Shown here one piece after another: positions 16,850 through 24,895 of a stretch of DNA of 64,000 nucleotides. The stretch covers positions 124,001-188,000 of the forward strand of contig NZ_JACHYE010000005.1 in assembly GCF_014192645.1 (NCBI RefSeq). The letters are read 5' to 3'. Both the position numbers and the translations under genes were made by a program. The notes beneath the pieces were generated by a model that was not told the origin of the DNA, searched no databases, and saw nothing but the letters and a program-made list of their open reading frames with translations. Position 1 is the stretch's first letter. Each line of letters starts with the position of its first letter. Source of the stretch: Herbaspirillum sp. Sphag64. Lineage in GTDB: Bacteria; Pseudomonadota; Gammaproteobacteria; Burkholderiales; Burkholderiaceae_D.

Positions 16850-17575
16850 ATGAGTAAAAAAAATCTCACACAGCCATACAAGGCATTGGTCATTGGCAGT
16901 GGTGGTGCAATCGGTGCCGCCTGGCTGGCAGCGTTCAACGCCGACCCGCTTTGCCTGCAGCAAGCCAGTGTATCCCGCTCACTCGGGCCTGCTGCTGACG
17001 GTACGATCCCATGCTTTGATCTGGCAGACCCGCTCAGTATTGCCGCCCATGCCGATCGTGTGCGCGCTGACGGTCCTTACGACATCATCGTGGATGCCAC
17101 CGGTACGCTCTACATCGATGGGATCGGTCCTGAGAAATCACTGGCAGGACTGCAACATGCGCATCTGCTCCGTGCATTTGAAATCAACACCATCGGACCG
17201 GCATTGGTACTCAAGCATTTTGCTCCCTTGCTGGCGCCGGGACGCTCACTCTATGCCAAGCTGTCGGCGCGTGTGGGCAGCATTGGCGATAACCGCAAGG
17301 GCGGCTGGTATGGTTATCGTGCCTCCAAGGCGGCGATGAACATGTTGCTACAGACGGCTGCACTGGAGCTGCAGAGAAAACAACCGCAGCTGATGTTGGT
17401 CGCACTGCAGCCGGGGACAGTGAATTCGCGTCTGTCAGCGCCGTTTCAGGCGAATGTGGAGCATTTGCTAGAGCCGGACCAATCGGTGGCCGGTATGCTA
17501 CGCGTACTACAAGAGCTGGAACCGGTCAGCGGTGCGCAATTTGTTGACTATCAGGGCCAGCCAATTCCCTGGTAA
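16850..17575 (+). CDS. short-chain dehydrogenase, C-factor-like
   Basis: The 241-residue SDR has a Rossmann motif IGSGGAIGAAW instead of the classic TGxxxGIG, the active-site Ser of KLSARVGSIG, and YRASK (YxxxK). The pattern NTIGPALVLKHFAPLL and DNRKGGWYGYRASKAAMNML is shared with SDRs annotated as C-factor/CsgA-like. AGGAG precedes the ATG. The substrate is unknown. It lies 113 bases before the PPTase gene on the same strand. A role in the siderophore-like locus is possible but not shown by anything in the sequence. Confidence 0.75.
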   Translation: MSKKNLTQPYKALVIGSGGAIGAAWLAAFNADPLCLQQASVSRSLGPAADGTIPCFDLADPLSIAAHADRVRADGPYDIIVDATGTLYIDGIGPEKSLAGLQHAHLLRAFEINTIGPALVLKHFAPLLAPGRSLYAKLSARVGSIGDNRKGGWYGYRASKAAMNMLLQTAALELQRKQPQLMLVALQPGTVNSRLSAPFQANVEHLLEPDQSVAGMLRVLQELEPVSGAQFVDYQGQPIPW

Positions 17576-17688
17576 TAGAAGTAGTCTGGGCAAGAATGTG
17601 ATGGCATGCACAGACACCTGCCAGGATCCCGTCGGCGAAGTCTGTTTTTAAGTTGTTCAAGCAACATGAACACTTCAGAATTGGCACC

Positions 17689-18486
17689 ATGACCTATCCT
17701 GACCAGAAGGCACCACTGCCCTCACCCGACGTACCAATTCCGCTCTCAGAAAATCAACCGCATCGACTGGCCAGTGCACTCGGCCTGGGTGAGGGTGTTG
17801 GCCTGTCAGTGCTTGAGTTCGGACACCCGCACCAGGCAGCGCAATGGCAGCGCTACCTCTCGCGCGCAACGACATCAGCTTGTCTGCCGCCCTCATTAAG
17901 TCAGGCGGCATGGCAACGTCAGCATGAATTTATCGCCGGACGTTGCTGCGCAGCACATGCGCTGCAGATGGCCGGACTAGGGCATGCGATCTCAAATGAG
18001 ATGCTACCCATCGGCGCAGACCGTTTGCCGCAATGGCCTGTTGGCTGGACCGGTAGCATCAGCCACAGCCGCGTTGGCGCGATCGCCGTGGCCGCGACTT
18101 GTTCCAGATGGTATGCGCTGGGGGTAAACAGGGAATGCTTGCCCGGTACCAGTATGGCCAGCGACATTGCGGCACAGATCGCCAGCGCCCCAGAAGCGCG
18201 CTTGCTGGCATCACTGTCACAGTCGCTGTCGCAACCACTGCCACCTCTGCATCAGACCAGTCTGCTATTTTCGGCCAAGGAAGCCTTGTACAAGGCATTG
18301 TTTCCACTAGTGCGGCGTTTTCAGGATTTTCATGCGGCACAGGTGATCGCACTTGACGATCATCTGTTGCGACTGCGGCTGACTCACTCATGGTCTGAGG
18401 AGTGGCCGACTGGTAGTGAGATTGACGTTGCCTATGTGCTGTATGCACGACAGATCTACACCCTGGTGCAATTGGCGCGCAAGTAG
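17689..18486 (+). CDS. 4'-phosphopantetheinyl transferase, Sfp type, atypical metal motif
   Basis: The 265-residue protein (ATG at 17689; a TTG start 36 bases upstream is possible) resembles Sfp/EntD/PcpS enzymes that attach phosphopantetheine to carrier domains. Visible motifs are GRCCAAHAL (substrate/CoA loop), TGSISHS and FSAKEALYKALFP (the W/F-S-x-K-E-A-x-x-K motif, Lys197-Glu198). The usual GIDxE metal motif reads GVNRE (Asn147, Glu149), so one Mg2+-coordinating Asp is Asn. The probable substrate is the carrier domain of the Cy protein at 21206-23671. Its TAG stop directly abuts the stop of the convergent KS-AT gene, with no base between. Confidence 0.85.
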   Translation: MTYPDQKAPLPSPDVPIPLSENQPHRLASALGLGEGVGLSVLEFGHPHQAAQWQRYLSRATTSACLPPSLSQAAWQRQHEFIAGRCCAAHALQMAGLGHAISNEMLPIGADRLPQWPVGWTGSISHSRVGAIAVAATCSRWYALGVNRECLPGTSMASDIAAQIASAPEARLLASLSQSLSQPLPPLHQTSLLFSAKEALYKALFPLVRRFQDFHAAQVIALDDHLLRLRLTHSWSEEWPTGSEIDVAYVLYARQIYTLVQLARK

Positions 18487-21102
18487 TCAACTGCTGCATC
18501 GGCGCTCCACAGAACTGTTTGCTGGCTGCAGATGACGGGTGGTGACTACTGATGTGTCTAATGCCAGAGATGTCATCGTATCAGTAGCATTAGTGGCATC
18601 AGTGGCATTAGCAGTATTGGTATCAAACACATAGAGTGGTGCCTGCACTTTACGGCCAGAGGATGGCAAAATTTCTTGCCAGCGCAGATCGAACCCGGCG
18701 ACATAGAGCTGCAGCAAGGCCTGTTCTAACTGAACACTTGCCACTTGCTGGCGCCGGGCACTCGCGATCCAGCACGCTTGCGAATCTGGATTGGCCAGCA
18801 CGGGCCACATGCACTGATGAGCCATGCTACTCAGTGAGGCATCTGCGCCGAGCTCCAGAAATACCGTCGCTCCTGCGCTACTGGCGGCCTGCAATGCCGT
18901 ACCCAGACAATCAGGTTCCTGCAGGTGACGACACCAATGTTCGCCCGCATCGGCATTAAGCTGATCTGCGCTGACCACGGCACCGGTTACACTGGAAATC
19001 ATGCGCACGGATGAAGGTACTGCATGCAGATTGGCGCAAACTTTGCTCAAGATCGCCGTCACTTCGTGGAACCGTGCCGTTGCGCAATCATCCGGAACGG
19101 CTGCCGCTGCCTGACTGGCTACGTAATGCGGCACGGCCTGCCAATCCTGCAAAAGGCGGGCACGGGTGCATACCACCGGCATGATCTGCTCAATGGAAAA
19201 ATGCCCGGCAATCACTGCCGCGGCATATTCACCGATCCCTTGGCCCAGTACCATCTCTGGCTCCAGACCCAGCGCCCGCCAATGGGCAGCCATCGCTATC
19301 TGAAAGGCGATGATTACCGGCTGCGCCAATATCGGTTGTGCCAGTTGTTCGCCCGAAAAGCCAAATATGGCCTTGCGCAGCTGATTGGCGCATTCCTTAC
19401 CGCAGGCATCGAAGCAACGCTCCAGCGTCTGCGCAAAACTCATTGACTGACGATACAACGACTGCCCCATGCCGACCCATTGCGTACCCTCACCGGAGCA
19501 TACCCAGACCAATTTCCCAGGGTCCCCATGACCGCGGTATAGCAGCGGTTCCGGATGCGCACCTGCATAGCCAGCCAGCGCTGCGGTGGCATCTTCCACT
19601 GTGGTCAACGATAGGGCCAGTCGGTAGGGAAGATCAAGTTGCCGTCCGTGCAATGCAGTATAGGCGAGATCGTGTGAGCTCGTCTTTTCCAGTGCCAGTG
19701 CATAGGCGGCGGCCAACTGCCGTAACGCAGTTTCGCTGGCGGTGCTGAGCAACAGCACCGCAGCAGATGATTTTGGCGTCGTACGCGATACTGCAGGAAA
19801 TGGTCTGCTACCAGTCATCGCCTGGCGGAGCGCGGGCGGCAGTGAGCTGGCTAATACATGGCAGTTGGTGCCACCAATGTTAAACGCGGAAATCCCGGCG
19901 ATACGCGTAGCATCGTTCCAGGAATGTGCCTGCGTGGGCACATAAAAAGGACTGTCGGCCATTTGTTGGGAGGTATTGTCTTGCTCGAAATGCAGACTAG
20001 GCGGAATCACGCCGTGTTCGACAGCCATGATGGTCTTGAGCATGCCCGCGATACCGGCGGCGCTGTCGAGAAAACCCAGATTACCCTTGACCGAGCCGAG
20101 CGCGCAGGGTGGCCCGGCATCGGCGGTGTGAAACACGGTGCATAGCGCCTGCAACTCAATCGGATCACCCCGTGGCGTGAGCGCTCCGTGTGCTTCGATC
20201 AATCCGATTTTAGTACTATCGATACCTGCCTGCGCCAGCGCCATGCTGATCACTTCTCGTTGTCCCGCCACAGAGAGTGCGGCATGGCCGGCCCTCTGAG
20301 CGCCATCGTTGTTCATTGCGCTGGAGGGCAAGACTGCCAGTACCGGATCGCCATCATCAAGCGCATCAGCCAGACGACGCAACACGATTGCCGCTGCACC
20401 ATTGGGTGAATAAAGCGTGCCGGGCAGATGTAACTCATCACCAACCTGTGGGAATGAAATGTCCACGCCGCCGGCAATGGCCATATCAGATTCGCCCGAG
20501 CGGAGACTCTCACAGGCCAGATGTACGGCCACCAAAGAGCTGCAACAGGTGGTCTGCAGCGACACTGCCGGGCCACGCAAATTGAGCTTGCGAGCAACCT
20601 GCGGCGCGACATGATCCCTGTCTTCTGGTGGCAAAGAGCGTACTTCCTGCGCCGAGGTGAATACGCCGGTCTTGTGGGGTACGTCAGTCGGCGCAAAGCC
20701 AGCATGTTCCAGAGCATGCCAAGCGATCTGCAAAAATAGCCGCTGCTGCGGATTGAGCGTTGCCGCATCGCTCGCAGTATAGCCAAACAAAGCTGCGTCG
20801 AAGTTATCCGCGTCCGGGATTGCGGTTCCGAGATTGATAAAGTTGGAGGTATCGATGATTGGGGCATCGGCACCAGTGGCCAGCAACTCCGCGCACGACG
20901 ATCGCAGACCACATTCACGTCCGCTCACCAGATTCTGCCAAAACGCGTGACTATTTTCGGCTCCTGCAAAGCGGCAGGCATACCCAACCACCGCAATTGC
21001 GTCATCGTAGCAAAACGGCAGTGTGGCTAGCGCCTGTTGCTGGTCTTGCCCGATCTTGCTGGTGTCATTGCTGCTCAATCCATTGTGGATGACACTATCC
21101 AT
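18487..21102 (-). CDS. KS-AT polyketide synthase-like protein with degenerate active sites
   Basis: The protein has 871 residues from ATG 21102, chosen for GGAG seven bases upstream and the usual KS opening DAIAVVGYACRF; the frame is open further upstream. The KS domain (about 33-420) keeps the nucleophile Cys186 (TTCCSSL) and His305 (EAHGALTPRGDPIE). However, the GH of NxGHL is Phe344 (NLGFLDSAAG), and about 20 residues usually found between SPDG and GVVVLKRL are missing (SPNGAAAIVLRRL, 232-244). The AT domain (about 530-800) has GQGIGE (620-625) where GHSxGE is expected, so the Ser nucleophile is Gly622. It ends after the post-AT linker (KVQAPLYVFDT) and an N-A-T-D-rich tail, without KR, MT, ACP or TE. 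HMWP1-like in starting order, but probably not catalytic as a normal PKS module. Confidence 0.85.
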   Translation of the reverse strand: MDSVIHNGLSSNDTSKIGQDQQQALATLPFCYDDAIAVVGYACRFAGAENSHAFWQNLVSGRECGLRSSCAELLATGADAPIIDTSNFINLGTAIPDADNFDAALFGYTASDAATLNPQQRLFLQIAWHALEHAGFAPTDVPHKTGVFTSAQEVRSLPPEDRDHVAPQVARKLNLRGPAVSLQTTCCSSLVAVHLACESLRSGESDMAIAGGVDISFPQVGDELHLPGTLYSPNGAAAIVLRRLADALDDGDPVLAVLPSSAMNNDGAQRAGHAALSVAGQREVISMALAQAGIDSTKIGLIEAHGALTPRGDPIELQALCTVFHTADAGPPCALGSVKGNLGFLDSAAGIAGMLKTIMAVEHGVIPPSLHFEQDNTSQQMADSPFYVPTQAHSWNDATRIAGISAFNIGGTNCHVLASSLPPALRQAMTGSRPFPAVSRTTPKSSAAVLLLSTASETALRQLAAAYALALEKTSSHDLAYTALHGRQLDLPYRLALSLTTVEDATAALAGYAGAHPEPLLYRGHGDPGKLVWVCSGEGTQWVGMGQSLYRQSMSFAQTLERCFDACGKECANQLRKAIFGFSGEQLAQPILAQPVIIAFQIAMAAHWRALGLEPEMVLGQGIGEYAAAVIAGHFSIEQIMPVVCTRARLLQDWQAVPHYVASQAAAAVPDDCATARFHEVTAILSKVCANLHAVPSSVRMISSVTGAVVSADQLNADAGEHWCRHLQEPDCLGTALQAASSAGATVFLELGADASLSSMAHQCMWPVLANPDSQACWIASARRQQVASVQLEQALLQLYVAGFDLRWQEILPSSGRKVQAPLYVFDTNTANATDATNATDTMTSLALDTSVVTTRHLQPANSSVERRCSS
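18583..18618. repeat. imperfect 9-bp tandem repeat in the 3' end of the KS-AT gene
   Basis: Four 9-base units follow each other: AGTAGCATT, AGTGGCATC, AGTGGCATT, AGCAGTATT. On the minus strand they code an Asn-Ala-Thr-Asp-like repeat in the unstructured C-terminal tail. As the unit is 9 bases, length changes would keep the frame. Confidence 0.7.
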
Positions 21103-21209
21103 CACTTCACTCCGAAAGAATAGTAGGATCGGCCAGCCTGAACCGCGTGCCATGCCATGATCACGCCCTGAAACAGATACCAGTGACAAACAGAGAACAT
21201 CGGTTTCAT
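21102..21209 (-). CDS. 35-residue overlapping ORF between the Cy and KS-AT genes
   Basis: The ATG at 21209 overlaps the stop of the Cy gene as ATGA. Its own TGA (21104-21102) shares its A with the ATG of the KS-AT gene (TGATG). The product starts MKPMFSVCHWYLFQGVIMAW and continues to GVK. It is rich in aromatic and hydrophobic residues and could form one membrane-associated helix. It is not MbtH-like: too short and without that family's signature. There is no separate strong ribosome binding site, so translation would rely on coupling. It could be a real small protein or simply a coupling device that carries ribosomes across the 103-base gap. Not in the reach of a usual gene-length cutoff. 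Confidence 0.45.
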   Translation of the reverse strand: MKPMFSVCHWYLFQGVIMAWHAVQAGRSYYSFGVK

Positions 21210-23671
21210 GCGTTTTCTCCACCGCGTGTAAGGCTGTTACCGCCGGGACAGCTACGTACATGACGTCTGCCACGCCCGCCGCGACCAAGGTGACCGGTAC
21301 GACCATAACGACGCAGTGTGTACTGTGAATGCTGCTGCGCGGCGACATCAAGCAATGCCACTTCTGGCGCCGCTAGCGCAGACGGCGGGAGCGCCAACGC
21401 ATGGTCTGGAAGAGACGGCGGCACAATCAGTTCTTGCAATGACAATTGCCAGGCATCTGCATCCTGCGCCAGTCGCTCCAGCAGTGCCACGTATTGATCA
21501 AACATGGCACACAGCACGTCTGGTGCGAACAGTGCTTGTACCGCATCCCAGTTGAAACACAAATCACCCTGCGATTCATAGACCTGATGATCGAGCCAGA
21601 TTTGCGGCGCCTGGGAAATTCCCCATTGGGGACGGAAACATGATCGCGGAGACAGAAAATCCTGTTGCGGCACTCCTAATGCACAAGTAAACACGACTGG
21701 CATACTGCCATGATCAGGATGCTGTCGCGCCAGCTGTCGCATCACCCATAGCGCGGAGACATCGCGATGCAGTAGGTCTTGCTGCAAGCGCCGCTGTAAC
21801 TGGCAGGCGCTACTGAGCCAAGCGCCATCAGGCTGCCAGGCCAGCAATAGCGGCGAAGTAAAGTTACCCAGCAAATGATTGAGTTGCGAATCTACCTGCG
21901 GCCGGTCACACAGACTCAGACTCAGCGTAAGCTCAGGCCTGCGACTCCACCCGGAGAGCACCGCTGAAAATGCCGCCAGCAACACTGCCGAAGGCGTCAG
22001 ACCGGCATCGCCTGCACGTTGCTGCAACTGGCCCCAGCGTGCCGCCGGTAGCGTCGCCGACAGCCTGACGAAATGCGGCCTTGCAACCTGCGCCGGATCA
22101 CAGCGCAAGGGTAACTGGGGGGCTGCTGGTAGCGTCGACAAGCGTGCCTGCCAATACGCCAGAGAACCCTGGCTGGGACGGCGTTGACCAAGCTGTTTCT
22201 GATAATCCCGAAAACGCAGTGTCAGTGCGGGCAGTTCCGATTCTGGGTACAGGTATAGCTGCTCCAGTTCCGCCAGCAAGATCTGGATGCTCAAGCTATC
22301 GAGCATCAGATGATCGAGGCATAGGTAAAGTCGGCTATGCCCACTACCATCTACCCCGGCCTGCAGATCGAACAACGGCCAACGACGAGGATCACGCACC
22401 TGATAGGCAAGGCGATCACGCAGGGCCACCGCTGCTACACCGTCGAGATGATCGAGTTGATGATGCTGTAGCGCGAAGCGTGGCAAATCCTCCAGTACCA
22501 GTACTTGCTGACGCCCGTGGCGCACCACGCAGCGCAACATGTCGTGTCGCGCAATCAGTCGATTCCATGCTGCTTCGAAACGCCCGACATCGAGCGCATC
22601 TACATCAAATTCGATAAAAAAATGCGCGCCAACACCGCTGAGCGGGAAGCCGGGCTCACGACCAGCCAGATAAGCCTGTTGCAAGTCAGTCAGTGCGAAT
22701 GGCCGATGGCGGCTTACCGGATCCGGCCTGAGCACCAATGGCGGTGTGATGATCGGCGGTTGGTATGGTGGCGATGGAAATTGCGATGGTGATCGTGATT
22801 GCGGCTGAAGTTGAACAGACAATCGCGATAAGACCGACAAAGGCGGCAACGGATCTTGAGCGGCGATCCTGAGATCCGGTCTGACGCGGGCAATAATCCG
22901 CCATTGTGTGCCACAGTGCTCTGCCGACTGACATTCCAGCCCTTGCTGCTGCAGGTAATCGAGCCAGCTGTCTTGCTGCGGCGAACACTGCAGCAGGTGC
23001 ACCATCGCACCGGGCGCCGCGAGCGCCAGTAATTGGCGCACATCACCACTATCCTGTCGCCAGTCTTCATGATGCAGACAGATCACGTCAGCCTGCTGCG
23101 CGGTCAGAACGCGCAGGTCCGAAGGACTGATCAAACCGATGTAGTACAACTGTCGCGGCGTCAACTGTTGCAGCAAAGTCTGTCCGCGTGCATTTTTGCA
23201 GCCATGTTGAGCGGTGACTTCAATGACGCGCACCGGACGACCGAGCCATAATGCCAGTGTCGCAATGGCATGTGCCAGCGCATCCAGCGCGCCATGCCGC
23301 ACAATATGCTGCGCCGACTGCCGGATATCAGGGGACAACGTCAATGGCGCAAACAGCACACTGAAATCATCCGGCAGTGATGGCTCCGCATCGGTAACGG
23401 TAAAGCCAGGAAGTGGTTCCTGACGACTGCCAAATGCCAATGCAGCCGCCTGATGACACAAACGACTCCAGCCGGCCACACTGGGCGCACGGTACAAGGC
23501 ACGCAGACTAAGTGGATATCCACGTGCCCGGAGTCGGTTTTGCCATGCCATCATGCGCAGCGAGTCCAGCCCCAGCTGCAACAGATTGGCTTCGACTGGC
23601 AGTTGCGCTGGCAGTAAGAACAGGTCAGCCGCCAGCTCGGCATGCAGTTGCTCATCGATAAAGGGGTACAT
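21206..23671 (-). CDS. carrier - methyltransferase-like - cyclization (Cy) NRPS protein, no adenylation domain
   Basis: The 821-residue protein resembles the front of yersiniabactin HMWP2 or pyochelin PchE. Residues about 1-75 are a carrier domain with the phosphopantetheine serine in LGLDSL (Ser37). Residues about 100-265 look like a worn Rossmann methyltransferase (VRVIEVTAQHG, LAAPGAMVHLLQ). A Pro/Ser/Gln-rich linker (about 275-320) leads to a condensation-fold domain (about 325-760). Its active site is DHLMLDSLS (Asp453, Asp458, Ser461), the DxxxxDxxS motif of heterocyclization domains that form thiazoline or oxazoline rings from Cys, Ser or Thr. The protein ends with a basic Gly/Arg-rich tail where an adenylation domain would start. 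AGGA precedes the ATG. An amino acid must be loaded in trans, or the protein has another job. Confidence 0.85.
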   Translation of the reverse strand: MYPFIDEQLHAELAADLFLLPAQLPVEANLLQLGLDSLRMMAWQNRLRARGYPLSLRALYRAPSVAGWSRLCHQAAALAFGSRQEPLPGFTVTDAEPSLPDDFSVLFAPLTLSPDIRQSAQHIVRHGALDALAHAIATLALWLGRPVRVIEVTAQHGCKNARGQTLLQQLTPRQLYYIGLISPSDLRVLTAQQADVICLHHEDWRQDSGDVRQLLALAAPGAMVHLLQCSPQQDSWLDYLQQQGLECQSAEHCGTQWRIIARVRPDLRIAAQDPLPPLSVLSRLSVQLQPQSRSPSQFPSPPYQPPIITPPLVLRPDPVSRHRPFALTDLQQAYLAGREPGFPLSGVGAHFFIEFDVDALDVGRFEAAWNRLIARHDMLRCVVRHGRQQVLVLEDLPRFALQHHQLDHLDGVAAVALRDRLAYQVRDPRRWPLFDLQAGVDGSGHSRLYLCLDHLMLDSLSIQILLAELEQLYLYPESELPALTLRFRDYQKQLGQRRPSQGSLAYWQARLSTLPAAPQLPLRCDPAQVARPHFVRLSATLPAARWGQLQQRAGDAGLTPSAVLLAAFSAVLSGWSRRPELTLSLSLCDRPQVDSQLNHLLGNFTSPLLLAWQPDGAWLSSACQLQRRLQQDLLHRDVSALWVMRQLARQHPDHGSMPVVFTCALGVPQQDFLSPRSCFRPQWGISQAPQIWLDHQVYESQGDLCFNWDAVQALFAPDVLCAMFDQYVALLERLAQDADAWQLSLQELIVPPSLPDHALALPPSALAAPEVALLDVAAQQHSQYTLRRYGRTGHLGRGGRGRRHVRSCPGGNSLTRGGENA

Positions 23672-23801
23672 AGAGTCCTCATGGTGCCGTCAGCGTCGCC
23701 CGGCACTGCACGAGCATATTGCATATGCCGTCTGTGGGACACCGGATGTGATTGGCGGATAGACTATCCGCGACTTGAGGCGGGGTGAAACCAGAAGGCT
23801 G

Positions 23802-23811
23802 CCCCCCCCCC
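23802..23811. repeat. homopolymeric tract of ten C (ten G on the transcribed strand)
   Basis: Ten consecutive C lie between the Fur box and the start of the Cy gene, about 130 bases before its ATG. It is the longest homopolymer I noticed in the window. Tracts of this length are prone to slippage and can alter promoter spacing or leader structure. A sequencing error is also possible. Confidence 0.8.
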
Positions 23812-23852
23812 GCGCATCCGATCAGCTCAGGGTTACGGCACTGATCCGACCT

Positions 23853-23871
23853 GCAAATGATAATCATCTGG
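23853..23871. promoter_or_regulatory. Fur box upstream of the Cy/KS-AT genes
   Basis: The 19-mer GCAAATGATAATCATCTGG matches the classic Fur consensus at 13 of 19 positions, with an unbroken core AATGATAATCAT. It lies about 180 bases before the ATG of the Cy gene and downstream of the AraC regulator gene. Fur with Fe2+ would repress the operon, as in yersiniabactin and pyochelin loci. The operon promoter should overlap it, but I cannot assign -35/-10 with confidence. Confidence 0.75.
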
Positions 23872-23962
23872 TTATTCACTGCCACCCGTAGCGGAATTAT
23901 TTAGGCCCGGATCGGTATGGACGAGGGCATCATGCGATCACATCCGCAGGCGGCAAATTCGC

Positions 23963-24895
23963 TCACCGGCGTTGTTTGAGCGTCGAAGGTCTGATCCCGA
24001 ACTGTTTCTGGAACGCCGTCGCGAAGTGACTGGCATTGGCATACCCCATATCGCTGGCGACGACCATGACGGAGCCATCACCGGCCAGTAGCCGCCGCCT
24101 TGCCTCATGCATGCGCTCCTGCTGGAACAGGCCATACACACTCTGCTGGAACAGCTCGCGAAAGCCACGCTTGAGCTTGAGCACACCAAGTCCGGTTTCT
24201 CTGGCAAGCATGGCGATCGTCGGTGCGGCACTGAGATCGGAGAGCAGATAATCGCGCGCCTGTAGCAATTTTTGGCGGTCGCTCTCACTAAGCTGACTGA
24301 CAGAACCATCCGCCTGCTCATGCGCGGCCAGTGTCAGGCTCACCAGCACCAGGCTTTGCCCGAGCAACCACAAGGTAGAAGGCGGCGTGCTGCGCAAGGC
24401 CGTCATCAGCGAATAAGCAATCGCATTCATCTGGGCGTCACTGCGACCGACCTGACAGCATTGCGCGGCATCGATTTGTGCAGTCAGACCGGCATCCATC
24501 TCAGGCACCAGGTCGTGCAATATATCTGGTCTGACCGCAATAACCACCGTCTCCATTGTGCCCGCATGGGTCGACCGACAACGCGAATCGGGGGTGTAGC
24601 TAATGCAGTTCATCCCCGCGCGCAAATCGACCTCGCGTCGCCGGCTACCTTGATGCAACGAATAATGCGAGCGACCGCGCAATGCGCAGCAGAACTGGAC
24701 CCGGCCCCAATCGTCGCGCACATGCATGGTCAGCGGCTGCGGGAAATGTCCTTCCCAGACGAGTATGTCGAGGCCATCGCGCAGCGTGGTACGCAGCACA
24801 GTGCCTTGCGTCGAGATCTGGTTGTGGGCAATCGGATGACCAGTCAGCAGTCCGGAGATAGAGAGTTCTGCGGGCATGGTAGTCAGCGTGGACAT
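23963..24895 (-). CDS. AraC-family regulator, PchR/YbtA-like
   Basis: The 310-residue regulator starts at ATG 24895, preceded by an almost perfect AAGGAGGT six bases away. The N-terminal ligand-sensing part includes FCCALRGRSHYSLHQG and a Cys-rich patch. The C-terminal third has the two AraC helix-turn-helix units: IAMLARETGLGVLKLKRGFRELFQQSVYGL and ASDMGYANASHFATAFQKQFGIRPS. This layout is that of PchR and YbtA, which sense the intracellular ferric siderophore and activate its biosynthesis and uptake genes. Its place just upstream of a Cy-domain gene, on the same strand with a Fur box between, fits that role. Confidence 0.87.
   Translation of the reverse strand: MSTLTTMPAELSISGLLTGHPIAHNQISTQGTVLRTTLRDGLDILVWEGHFPQPLTMHVRDDWGRVQFCCALRGRSHYSLHQGSRRREVDLRAGMNCISYTPDSRCRSTHAGTMETVVIAVRPDILHDLVPEMDAGLTAQIDAAQCCQVGRSDAQMNAIAYSLMTALRSTPPSTLWLLGQSLVLVSLTLAAHEQADGSVSQLSESDRQKLLQARDYLLSDLSAAPTIAMLARETGLGVLKLKRGFRELFQQSVYGLFQQERMHEARRRLLAGDGSVMVVASDMGYANASHFATAFQKQFGIRPSTLKQRR

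Noticed and set aside
21206-21330. Frameshifted adenylation domain at the end of the Cy gene
   Set aside because: I read all three minus-strand frames here; none shows an A-domain motif, so I see no simple frameshift to repair.
21103-21351. 83-residue N-terminal extension of the KS-AT protein
   Set aside because: It overlaps the Cy gene, lacks family resemblance, and ATG 21102 has a clear GGAG and the usual KS opening.
23679-23885. 68-codon minus-strand ORF across the ten-G tract
   Set aside because: No ribosome binding site or family resemblance, and it overlaps the Fur box; kept only as a note on possible slippage.
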